From JAUWTJ01 sp965603015 (GTDB lineage: Bacteria; Pseudomonadota; Alphaproteobacteria; M2410), in the NCBI GenBank assembly GCA_965603015.1, contig CBFDBJ010000030.1:1-36063 (forward strand): 36,063 nucleotides of DNA, written 5' to 3'. This document shows positions 24,176 to 31,552 of this stretch, piece by piece (within the stretch, counting starts at the first letter, position 1; each line of letters begins with the position of its first letter). The translations under genes and the position numbers were made by a program. Below the pieces are notes generated by a model, which was not told the origin of the DNA, searched no databases, and was given only the letters and a program-made list of their open reading frames with translations.

Positions 24176-24874
24176 ATGAAGTTCAATACCGACCCGGCGG
24201 TGGCCAAGGCGGGTTTTGTCCATTTGTTCACGGCAAGCGGCGCGCTCATTGCGCTCTTGTCGCTTCAGGCGATTTATCAGGAAAACGCCCGGGCAGCGCT
24301 GTTATGGCTGCTCGTCGCACTGGTCATGGACGGTGTTGACGGCCCGCTGGCGCGGAAGTTCAAAGTGAAAGACCATCTGCCGCATATCGATGGCGTGACG
24401 CTCGATCTGATTGTTGATTTTCTGACTTACGTGTTCGTGCCGGTCATGTTTATGTGGCAGTTCGAGTTGTTGCCCGAGCGGCTCGAAGGGCCGCTCCTTG
24501 GAGCCATTATACTGTCCTCGCTCTATCTCTTCATCCATTCGGACATGAAGGCGGAGGATAATTTTTTCAACGGATTTCCTGCTGCCTGGAACCTGGTGCT
24601 TTTTTCCTGGGTGATCCTGGGGACGTCTCACACCTTCAATGTTCTGAGCACACTTGTGCTGTGCATTCTCACGTTTGTGCCAATCAAGACGGTTCATCCG
24701 GTTCGCGTCAAGCGCTTCAATGGGCTGAATGTTCTGCTTGTCGGCCTGTGGATTATTCTTTGCGCCTTGCTCTTTATTTTGTCTGCGGAGGCACACTTCG
24801 CTCTGACGAGCCTGTGGACCCTGATTACCGTTTATTTTATCGGGTTCAGTTTCTGGCGAACGCTGGTTGGATAA
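24176..24874 (+). CDS. pcs: Phosphatidylcholine synthase (CDP-alcohol phosphatidyltransferase)
   Basis: 232 residues from the ATG at 24176 (GGGAG about ten bases upstream). Pcs condenses CDP-diacylglycerol with choline to make phosphatidylcholine in one step in the inner membrane. The CDP-alcohol motif is present as DGxxAR at residues 55-60 (DGPLAR), followed after 12 residues by GxxxDxxxD (Gly73, Asp77, Asp81). That spacing is longer than the classical eight residues and, as I recall, characteristic of Pcs. About eight hydrophobic helices are visible, e.g. VLLVGLWIILCALLFILS. It stands alone, divergent from EthD and convergent with the beta-helix gene. PC synthesis implies uptake of choline from outside. 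Confidence 0.88.
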   Translation: MKFNTDPAVAKAGFVHLFTASGALIALLSLQAIYQENARAALLWLLVALVMDGVDGPLARKFKVKDHLPHIDGVTLDLIVDFLTYVFVPVMFMWQFELLPERLEGPLLGAIILSSLYLFIHSDMKAEDNFFNGFPAAWNLVLFSWVILGTSHTFNVLSTLVLCILTFVPIKTVHPVRVKRFNGLNVLLVGLWIILCALLFILSAEAHFALTSLWTLITVYFIGFSFWRTLVG

Positions 24875-24903
24875 TTGGCGGACTACCACGGACTGTTGCG
24901 CAA

Positions 24904-24939
24904 TGAAAAAGGAGCATGAAAGATTTCCCTTCATGCTCC
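24904..24939 (-). terminator. Intrinsic terminator after the beta-helix gene
   Basis: A perfect 10-bp stem (GGAGCATGAA/TTCATGCTCC, 9-base loop) is followed on the minus strand by TTTTTCA. It begins 28 bp after the beta-helix gene stop. The plus side has no good T-tract, so it mainly serves the minus strand. Confidence 0.8.
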
Positions 24940-24967
24940 AGATTCTGTTCAGATTTTGCCGGCCGGC

Positions 24968-26569
24968 TTACTTGCTAAAGAGGTCGCCGCTTCCCGGTGC
25001 GGGAGAGAACTTGTATATCAGCGAATAATCAAGACAGGCGTAGTAGCCTTCCTCGGGGTTTACATCGGGGCGGTCAAACAAGATGTGCGCCACAACGTCT
25101 TCCTGTATTTTATAGAAGAATGCTTTGAAAGCGCCCCACATTTCATCTTTGCCATTCTCGCCGGTTGCTTCAACAGCCTTGTCGTCAAGCCCGGAAAGGA
25201 AGGCATCGTAGGCTGCCCACAGGCCTGGTTCCTTGCGGCGAGATTTTCTGATCTTCGACCGCGAGACCTTCTTCCCTGTGAAAGCAGGTTCGGATGCAAC
25301 GCTTCTGGAGTTGACGTCAATATATCCAACCATGTGGGCGGCACCCTTGTAGAATGACCCGAAGGGCTGGCCGCGACAGATATTGCCTGTTGGATAAGGT
25401 GAGCGGTTGGCCAGAGAATATTCAAGGCTGGCGATAACGCCGCTATTATTTTCAAACAGGTTGTTGTCAATATAGACCCTGGGTGCTTCGACCAGTTGGA
25501 TGGAGTCGAAGTTGGCGCCGCGGAAAACATTTTCGCTCACTCTGGCGATGCCATTTACAAAGATGGTGTGAACCTCGGATGGGCCAAATGTGTTCTGGGA
25601 AACCTGCATTTCAGTGTAGGTCGACATAACGCCAATGCCGCTGGCATCAATCTGATTTCCTGCAATCACGATCTTTACATTCGGCTTCTGCGCCATAAAA
25701 ATTGAACCGTCTGCAGTAATTGCATTCGTGCTGATCCGGGCAATTGTATTGGATATAATGTGGTACTGCCCGCCTTCGGCAGACTTTTGTGTTGGCACAA
25801 GCGTAATGCCTGTGCGGGCGTGGGCGATGGTGTTTTGCTCGATAATCGCCTGGCTGCCATGAACAAGTATCGCTGTGGCCTGTTCAAACCCGGTAGATTG
25901 CGGGCCATCATAGGCGCGCGACTGGCCTTCGATGAAATTGTGCTTCAGAACGATGCCGCCGCTTCTGCTTTCAATGAGAGGTGCGAGCAGGCGGCTGTTT
26001 GCTGTGATGTGGAAGCCGGCGATGGCAGCGTATTTATCCGGATCGACATTGACCGTAATGCAAGGGCCGGCTGTCGTTGAGCATTCCATGGTCACAGGGA
26101 ACTGATTTGGCAGTTGAGCCAAGGCTTTGTCGATCTCGCCTACAAGAAGCGGACGGCGGATCTGCGGCATGGCTGCCGGCATGATTTTGACCGCCTTGTG
26201 AATACGAAGGCTTGAGATTTTGCAGGCCTTTTTGCTCGAAACAAGGATTGTATCGCCATCCTTTGCCTTGCCGTCCGGTCCGACCATGGACTGAAGCGTT
26301 TTGCAATTGACGGTGTAAGTGTCATTGCGACCACCGGTTCCAAACTCGGGTTGGCTGGCGTCGTTTTCGTAGGACATCTTGCCCTTGCGCGGCACCCAGG
26401 TTGAGAAATCGTCCTGTGCGAAAAACAGGTCAGTCGATCGGTGAGACAGATAGTCGGCCTTTGCGGCAGACGTGGAGATGACGCCAAGCGCCATGATCGC
26501 GACAAGGGCTTTAGTGGCTTTCGTCAGCCAGGCTGAAAATGTCCCCTTGGTCATATTTTTCCGGGCCAT
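24968..26569 (-). CDS. Exported right-handed beta-helix protein
   Basis: 533 residues with a signal peptide (ALVAIMALGVISTSAAKA) and a run of parallel beta-helix rungs from about residue 165 to 395, for example AAIAGFHITANS, GIVLKHNFIEGQ, AIIEQNTIAHARTGITLV, IISNTIARISTNAI, KIVIAGNQIDASGIGV, MQVSQNTFG, VSENVFRGA and VYIDNNLFENNSG. Regular 'N-x-I/F' turns are typical. The N-terminal third has a few Cys (NCKTL, KKACKISS, MECSTTAGPC). No catalytic signature for a pectate lyase or epimerase is recognised, so binding or polysaccharide modification are both open. GAGG lies five bases before the ATG. It lies 64 bp after the Sel1 gene, so the two look like an operon ending in the hairpin at 24904-24939. 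Confidence 0.8.
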   Translation of the reverse strand: MARKNMTKGTFSAWLTKATKALVAIMALGVISTSAAKADYLSHRSTDLFFAQDDFSTWVPRKGKMSYENDASQPEFGTGGRNDTYTVNCKTLQSMVGPDGKAKDGDTILVSSKKACKISSLRIHKAVKIMPAAMPQIRRPLLVGEIDKALAQLPNQFPVTMECSTTAGPCITVNVDPDKYAAIAGFHITANSRLLAPLIESRSGGIVLKHNFIEGQSRAYDGPQSTGFEQATAILVHGSQAIIEQNTIAHARTGITLVPTQKSAEGGQYHIISNTIARISTNAITADGSIFMAQKPNVKIVIAGNQIDASGIGVMSTYTEMQVSQNTFGPSEVHTIFVNGIARVSENVFRGANFDSIQLVEAPRVYIDNNLFENNSGVIASLEYSLANRSPYPTGNICRGQPFGSFYKGAAHMVGYIDVNSRSVASEPAFTGKKVSRSKIRKSRRKEPGLWAAYDAFLSGLDDKAVEATGENGKDEMWGAFKAFFYKIQEDVVAHILFDRPDVNPEEGYYACLDYSLIYKFSPAPGSGDLFSK

Positions 26570-26633
26570 TGTATCCTCTTTCAGTTACGCCTAAACCTCA
26601 GCGTCGCTCGCATCGTTGTTTCCCCCCGAACGA

Positions 26634-28775
26634 TCATGAGCAGCTGGAAAGCTTGGCGTCGAGTTCCTTCGTCGTGTTTTTCAGAATCTCTTTAACCTGG
26701 GTGATCGGCTTTCGGTCGACATTGCGTTCGCTTTGACCCATGTGCTCGTCATATTTCCCGATTTCCTTCCACAGGCCTTTCACCTTTGCTGACAAGCTCT
26801 TTTGAGAAGTCTTGAGGTCCTTCAACGCGTCGCATGTGCCTTGTGTGGTATTGCCTACACTGGTCGAAAGAGCGGCAATTTCTTTTTCGTACTGCTCCAG
26901 AGCGACTTCGGCCTCGTAATCAATACACCCAACAACACCACGCTCAGCCATCAGTATATTGGTCTTGCCTGTGTCGATTTTTGAAATTTTCTTCGCTGCC
27001 CCGGGGTGCCCTCTTTCCTGGGCCTCTGAGAAGAAATATCTGGCAATGTCCGGGTCGATCACACGTCTCGGCGGTGTCGGGTTCTCCTCGGAAGAATAGG
27101 GATAGGATCCCGGAGCATGACGATCATAGAAACCTTCCATATACATCAAGCCGAGATTGTAAAGCGCCGTTGGATGGCCCTGGTCAGCCGCTTTCTGGAA
27201 CCACGCGTGTGCTGCTGCGGTGTTGCAGTTGAGGCCGATGCCTCGGGCGTACATGATGCCGAGCTGGATCTGGGATTCAGCATCGCGGACATCCTGGGCG
27301 GCGAGGCAGATCAATTCAACGCGTTGATCAGTCGTTAAATACCCGGTGTCATCGACGTTGAGTTCGCCGCGCTGGAAATCGCGGATGGCCCGGCGCGTTT
27401 CCTGTCCGGGTTTTCCATCGACGTATACGGTGTAATAGCCCAGAGCCTTGAGAGCCATTTGCAGGCGGTTCCACGGGATGTCATGGACACGGTCCCTGCT
27501 GCCGCCGGACGACATGCGCGCCACGCGGTCGTCTTTCATTGAACACGACATGGTCAGCGCCTGAAGCTGGCGGGATGCATCGACCGCAGAACGGCTGTAG
27601 GGCTCGCGCGCTATAGCGTATTCAAAGTAGGTCTTGGCGTCCTTGATGTTGCCGGCTGCCAGATGGCCGTTGCCAATATCGAAGGCAGAGCGGGAACTGT
27701 GGTGGGTATCAACACCCGGTGGCAGATCAATGCTGACGTTGCCGATACCTTGCCCGCCCCGGTTGGACTGGAAATCGCTGCCCCAATTGACTGCTTGCGG
27801 CCCACTGTCCTGCCCCAGTCTGCGCGGTGCCGGCGTGGTTTGTGTGAACGTCGAACCGGCCGTCGTCATGTTGTCCCGGGCGGGCACAATTGCAGAGCCG
27901 AAGTTGCTGCTGCGATTGGCTGCGACGGCCATGGAATAGGCCACGATTCGCTGCGCCGCGAGTTCGGCCAGCAATTCCTGGCTGTACATAATTTCTCTTT
28001 GGTAGGCGCCGGCCTGAACCTCCGCATCCAGATGGCCGCGCATCTCGGCTGCCATCATCCAGACGTAGGCGTCATAGTTACTCCTGACGACAAAGTCTGT
28101 ATCGATGCCCTTGTAAAATTTGGCCATCAGATAATGGGCGCGCGCATCTCCCTTGCGGTAGACATCGACGAACAGTTTCTCCGCTGTCCAAAATGAGGGG
28201 CCGACAATCTTGTTGCGCCATGACGACTTCTTCAAACTCTGCATCCGGTCCCATGCATAGTCCGCGTAGGCCTTGTCAGTTCCGGTCAGGGGTTTGGAAT
28301 TTGGATCGATGTCGGCGACAAGTTCGTGGAAGGTCAAATGAGCGGCCGCGAGAGAATACCAGAAATAGGCCTCTATTCTGTTTCTTTGAGCTGACTCAAA
28401 AAGCTCTGCCTTGAAATGATTAGCCATGCGCTGGGGATGTTCATAGCTTTTCAGACCATCAACTTTTCTGGCCAGATTCTTACTGTAAATATCTCCCAGC
28501 ATCACCTGGGCATCAATCGGGCCGTCGTATTCTCCGGCCGGTCCCTTGATTTGTGCGAGTGAGGGGTAAATGCTGACTTCCGGTCGTCCGGCATGAGCTG
28601 CGGGTATCAAGGCATGGCCGAGGATTGTTCCGAGCGTTGGTCGATTTCCGCTTTCGCCTGGATTGCCGGCCGGCTCGATTGGCCCGATCGGCAATGCCAA
28701 AACGCTCAGGCATGCAGCGGCAGATACCGCCCATGCTGTCAGCCTCGTCGCCTTGTTTTTCAACAGATCCTTCAT
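26634..28775 (-). CDS. Exported Sel1-repeat and peptidoglycan-binding protein
   Basis: 713 residues. The N-terminal hydrophobic stretch (about 12-31) is a signal peptide or anchor. Residues 85-285 are helical and Sel1/TPR-like (AYFWYSLAAAHL, ARAHYLMAKFYKG, YDAYVWMMAAEMRG). A low-complexity Ser/Thr/Gly linker (about 290-360) leads to a TPR-like helix pair (365-405), then a PG_binding_1-type domain (434-490; WNRLQMALKALGYYTVYVDGKPG, AIRDFQRG) and two Sel1 repeats (497-600; AESQIQLGIMYARGIGL). The C-terminus is a coiled-coil-like stretch with few Cys. It is probably a periplasmic scaffold that binds murein and recruits partners, perhaps the beta-helix protein encoded next. Function unknown. Confidence 0.75.
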   Translation of the reverse strand: MKDLLKNKATRLTAWAVSAAACLSVLALPIGPIEPAGNPGESGNRPTLGTILGHALIPAAHAGRPEVSIYPSLAQIKGPAGEYDGPIDAQVMLGDIYSKNLARKVDGLKSYEHPQRMANHFKAELFESAQRNRIEAYFWYSLAAAHLTFHELVADIDPNSKPLTGTDKAYADYAWDRMQSLKKSSWRNKIVGPSFWTAEKLFVDVYRKGDARAHYLMAKFYKGIDTDFVVRSNYDAYVWMMAAEMRGHLDAEVQAGAYQREIMYSQELLAELAAQRIVAYSMAVAANRSSNFGSAIVPARDNMTTAGSTFTQTTPAPRRLGQDSGPQAVNWGSDFQSNRGGQGIGNVSIDLPPGVDTHHSSRSAFDIGNGHLAAGNIKDAKTYFEYAIAREPYSRSAVDASRQLQALTMSCSMKDDRVARMSSGGSRDRVHDIPWNRLQMALKALGYYTVYVDGKPGQETRRAIRDFQRGELNVDDTGYLTTDQRVELICLAAQDVRDAESQIQLGIMYARGIGLNCNTAAAHAWFQKAADQGHPTALYNLGLMYMEGFYDRHAPGSYPYSSEENPTPPRRVIDPDIARYFFSEAQERGHPGAAKKISKIDTGKTNILMAERGVVGCIDYEAEVALEQYEKEIAALSTSVGNTTQGTCDALKDLKTSQKSLSAKVKGLWKEIGKYDEHMGQSERNVDRKPITQVKEILKNTTKELDAKLSSCS

Positions 28776-28923
28776 CTAGCCCCCGCGCCTTGTGGCCTTG
28801 AAGTGCCCAAATAAATTCTGTGAAGATCCCCAAATCTGTAAAGCAATTGCCGAAAAATTCCCCCGTGAAACTTCCCGGAATTCCTCGCATACAGCGACCC
28901 GCAGAATCCCCAACCTCCAGATG

Positions 28924-28939
28924 TTAACAGAAGTTTACC
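28924..28939. promoter_or_regulatory. CtrA-like site upstream of the Sel1 gene
   Basis: TTAACAGAAGTTTACC matches the CtrA consensus TTAA-N7-TTAA(C) with one mismatch in the second half. It lies about 150 bp upstream of the Sel1/peptidoglycan-binding start. Confidence 0.4.
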
Positions 28940-29181
28940 ATAATGCGAATAGTATGTGGCAGGGAATTTGGGCAAAATTGCGTTTAATTTTGCAGATTGT
29001 CCCCGCAGCTCGCCACCTTCAAGACAAGATGTGACGGGCTGATCCCCTTTGGTCCAAAACCACCCTCTCACGAGGGGCTATTCGATCATATTCAACTTAC
29101 CGTAGAAGATCCGCTGTTTCAGAGGCAGATCATCCAACACCTTCAGCCCAACAATGACCCGCATATTTCGGAGGTTCAAGG

Positions 29182-29199
29182 GTTAACGTTATTAACCAT
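29182..29199. promoter_or_regulatory. TTAACC palindrome with CtrA-type half-site
   Basis: GGTTAA-CGTTA-TTAACCAT: a 6-bp palindrome that includes the TTAACCAT word favoured by CtrA. Spacing between halves is five, not seven. It lies about 95 bp before the small membrane-protein gene. Confidence 0.35.
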
Positions 29200-29292
29200 A
29201 ACGGGAAATTGGACCCTGTACCCTTAATGTGACATATTATGGAAACAGCGTACGGGGGCGTGCGTTGTAACAGGTAGATGTTACGGGGTGAT

Positions 29293-29541
29293 ATGGTGTT
29301 TGTTTCAAGGAAAGAGGGCGCTCGTACGCCGGGGTTTGTGATTTCGCCAAGAGCGGCGGGTATTGTGACGGTGATCGGGGTGATGGCTGTGCCGAATGTT
29401 CCTGCCGCCTATCTGACGCCAGCGGCGGTTTTCCTGGGCGCCCTGACGGTTTTTCGGATGGAAAGCAGAAAATCTCGCCAGGCTCGAGACGAGTTGCGAG
29501 GCCAGAACGCGGCCTGGAAACCGTCGGAGCCAAAGGAATGA
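29293..29541 (+). CDS. Small predicted membrane protein
   Basis: 82 residues from the ATG at 29293, preceded by GGGGTGAT at a workable ribosome-site distance. A basic N-terminus (SRKEGARTPGF), two closely spaced hydrophobic stretches (AAGIVTVIGVMAVPNVPAAYLT and PAAVFLGALTVF), and a charged C-terminal tail rich in Arg, Lys and Glu suggest a two-helix inner-membrane protein. No family is recognised. It ends 22 bp from motA, transcribed convergently. The frame could be fortuitous, so confidence is moderate. Confidence 0.5.
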   Translation: MVFVSRKEGARTPGFVISPRAAGIVTVIGVMAVPNVPAAYLTPAAVFLGALTVFRMESRKSRQARDELRGQNAAWKPSEPKE

Positions 29542-29563
29542 AATAGCCGCTTGAGGATAGGGC

Positions 29564-30436
29564 TTAGCCAACCTCGGGCGGGATTTCCTCGAGTGCTGTT
29601 TCCAGTTCAAAGAATGATGGCTGGCCCGTGGACGGGACCGTGCCTCGGCCAATTTCGACCGAGATTTGCGGTGCGTTGCCGTGCAAGTGAGAAACCAGCA
29701 CGCCCTTGATGATCAGATAAAAATGATGATCCTCATCAATCACCTGTTTCAGGCGCCCGGCAAAGGGACCGAAGAACCCATAGGCGAGGAACACACCAAG
29801 GAACGTCCCGACAAGCGCCCCACCGATCATTTTGCCGAGAACTTCCGGGGGTTCACTGATCGAGCCCATTGTCTTCACAACACCCAGCACAGCGGCAACA
29901 ATCCCCAGTGCCGGCAATGCATCTGCCGTGCCTTGAAGAGCGTGTTGTGGATCGAGTGCCTCATGGTGATGCTTTTCGAGCTGGGCGTCCATGGCATCTT
30001 CAACCTGATGCGGATCTTCCAGATTGAGGGTCATCATTCGCAGCGTGTCGCAAATGAAGTCCGTCGCAAAATGGTCTTTCATAATTTTTGGATAGCGCTG
30101 AAAGATATTGCTTTCAGAGGGGGTTTCGATGTGGGCCTCAAGGGCGATTACACCCTTTGTCTTCATCAACCGCGTCAGCAGAAAGAGCAGACAAAGCAGG
30201 TCTTTATAGTCGCCGCTCTTCCACTTTGGGCCTCCGAATATTTTGCCAAAGCCACCAAGGGTTCCCTTGACGACTGTCATGGAATTGCCGACAAGAAAGG
30301 CGCCGATTGCGGCTCCAAAGATCATCATTAATTCGAATGGAAGAGCCTTGAGGATCACAGACATGTGGCCCCCGGCAAGTATGTATCCTCCGAAAACCAT
30401 CACGAAGGTGATGGTGATGCCGATGATCTGAAACAT
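29564..30436 (-). CDS. motA: Flagellar motor stator protein MotA
   Basis: MotA forms the stator ring with MotB and turns proton flow into rotation. 290 residues: helix 1 (IIGITITFVMVFGGYILAGG), helix 2 (LMMIFGAAIGAFLVGN), a long cytoplasmic domain with KGVIALEAHIE, where the torque-generating Arg/Glu pair sits, and helices 3 and 4 (LPALGIVAAVLGVVKTMG and GGALVGTFLGVFLAYGFFGPFAGRL) with the conserved prolines. The length matches alphaproteobacterial MotA. No motB or other flagellar gene is adjacent. The ribosome site is weak. Two CtrA-like motifs lie about 125-155 bp upstream. Confidence 0.93.
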   Translation of the reverse strand: MFQIIGITITFVMVFGGYILAGGHMSVILKALPFELMMIFGAAIGAFLVGNSMTVVKGTLGGFGKIFGGPKWKSGDYKDLLCLLFLLTRLMKTKGVIALEAHIETPSESNIFQRYPKIMKDHFATDFICDTLRMMTLNLEDPHQVEDAMDAQLEKHHHEALDPQHALQGTADALPALGIVAAVLGVVKTMGSISEPPEVLGKMIGGALVGTFLGVFLAYGFFGPFAGRLKQVIDEDHHFYLIIKGVLVSHLHGNAPQISVEIGRGTVPSTGQPSFFELETALEEIPPEVG

Positions 30437-30558
30437 AAACTAACCCTGACACTTCCCTTATAGCGAACCACGAGATTGACCGGATTCCTTTTGGATTTCG
30501 GCAACAGGCGTGGTGAGCCGAGATATCTTTTGCCAATCTAGCAAAGGAGTGCTTAGGG

Positions 30559-30589
30559 ATGGTTAAAGGTCAGGTTATTATCTCGTTAA
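30559..30589 (-). promoter_or_regulatory. CtrA-like motifs upstream of motA
   Basis: On the minus strand, TTAA-CGAGATA-ATAAC (30574-30589) is one base away from TTAA-N7-TTAAC, and TTAACCAT (30559-30566) follows. CtrA controls motility genes in many alphaproteobacteria, so the placement before motA fits. Confidence 0.45.
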
Positions 30590-30692
30590 GAATCATTTGG
30601 AATGTTCTGCCGGAACGGAGGCTGTCCATGGCGAATTGGGCGCATTTTTTGAGACGGCTAGAACCTCACTATAAGGGATACACGGAGGAGAT

Positions 30693-30938
30693 ATGGTTAA
30701 GGCAATAGGCGATTACACAGAGCCCGTCGTCGCTGAAGTGAAAGCCGGGGAGACTTACTGGTTTTGTCGGTGCGGCAAGAGCAAGAGCCAGCCGTGGTGC
30801 GACGGCTCCCATTCCGGCACAGATTACACGCCGATGGAGTGGGTCGCGCCGCAATCGCGGCTGTATCAATTCTGCGCCTGCAAATTAAGTGAAAAGGCGC
30901 CGATTTGCGACGCCAGCCATGGCAAGGTATCGTCATGA
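30693..30938 (+). CDS. Tandem CDGSH iron-sulfur protein
   Basis: 81 residues with two CDGSH-type 2Fe-2S cluster motifs: CRCGKSKSQPWCDGSH (Cys25, Cys27, Cys36, His40) and a degenerate CACKLSEKAPICDASH (Cys61, Cys63, Cys72, His76), where the second has Ala for Gly. Each uses three Cys and one His, as in mitoNEET. This small, soluble, double-domain form is common in bacteria; its job is likely electron transfer or cluster transfer, but targets are not known. A strong GGAGGAG lies just before the ATG. It stands alone between motA (divergent) and a small exported protein. Confidence 0.92.
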   Translation: MVKAIGDYTEPVVAEVKAGETYWFCRCGKSKSQPWCDGSHSGTDYTPMEWVAPQSRLYQFCACKLSEKAPICDASHGKVSS

Positions 30939-31077
30939 TTGAGGGTTGTTCGCCCGTTCTTCAAAAGGCCTTAATTTGCGCTAATAATCAAATCTGGCTG
31001 AATTGGCAAATCTTGCACTGCAGCTGAATTTGAGATAAAACTGATGGCTGAAAAATGCAGATATTCAGGAGAATGAG

Positions 31078-31434
31078 ATGAAATTTTCGATTTTGAGCGC
31101 TTGTGTAGCGGTCTTCATGTTGAGTTCAGGTGCCCAGGCGGCGACCGAGTGCAGGGCTCCGCTAGAACCGGACGTTCCGATGCATTTCGACACCGAAGAA
31201 CAGTTGATGTCGGTTTATGCTGAGGTCAAGGACTTCATCACAGTCAAGTCACCGGAGTATCTTGAGTGTCTTGGTGTCATGCGTTCACAGGTCGATTCGG
31301 CCGCTGACGATGCAGATGCGCAAATTGCAGATATCGATCAGCGCCATAACGATAATGTGGATGCACAGAGTGCTGTAAAAAATCGATTTGATGCGGCTTA
31401 CAAGATCTGGAAAGAAGCGCATCCCAAGGAATAG
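31078..31434 (+). CDS. Small exported protein of unknown function
   Basis: 118 residues with a signal peptide (SILSACVAVFMLSSGAQA, cleavage near AQA-A). The mature protein of about 97 residues is mostly helical and acidic, with only two cysteines (Cys25 and Cys64), which could form a disulfide. The region TEEQLMSVYAEVKDFITVKSPEYLECL and the charged stretch ADIDQRHNDNVDAQSAVKNRFDAAYKIWKEAHPKE have no family I recognise. AGGAG lies 3 bases before the ATG. A strong terminator follows at 31461, so it forms a single-gene unit. Confidence 0.75.
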   Translation: MKFSILSACVAVFMLSSGAQAATECRAPLEPDVPMHFDTEEQLMSVYAEVKDFITVKSPEYLECLGVMRSQVDSAADDADAQIADIDQRHNDNVDAQSAVKNRFDAAYKIWKEAHPKE

Positions 31435-31460
31435 TTGTCGGACATGACTGACGAACCTGA

Positions 31461-31500
31461 CCCCTCATTCCCTCAAGAATGAGGGGTTTTGTTTTCTTTT
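31461..31500 (+). terminator. Intrinsic terminator
   Basis: A perfect 10-bp stem (CCCCTCATTC/GAATGAGGGG, 6-base loop) followed by TTTTGTTTTCTTTT. It ends the small exported-protein transcript 27 bp after its stop and isolates the MFS gene downstream. Confidence 0.9.
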
Positions 31501-31552
31501 TTGCCAGCAAGAAGCAGCATAAAACAAGCCGGAAAAACCGGCACAGGAAGAC

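Larger units (their letters stand above)
28776..29292. other. 517-bp intergenic region
   Basis: This A/T-rich stretch separates the minus-strand Sel1 gene from the small plus-strand membrane protein. It holds a CtrA-like TTAA-N7-TTACC site (28924-28939), a GGTTAA-N5-TTAACC palindrome that includes TTAACCAT (29182-29199), and a short CCCTC/GAGGG hairpin (29063-29076). No convincing protein or RNA gene is seen; a small RNA cannot be excluded. Confidence 0.5.

Noticed and set aside
24968..28775. Idea that the beta-helix/Sel1 pair is an alginate-type exopolysaccharide operon.
   Set aside because: No glycosyltransferase, c-di-GMP receptor or outer-membrane porin is present nearby.
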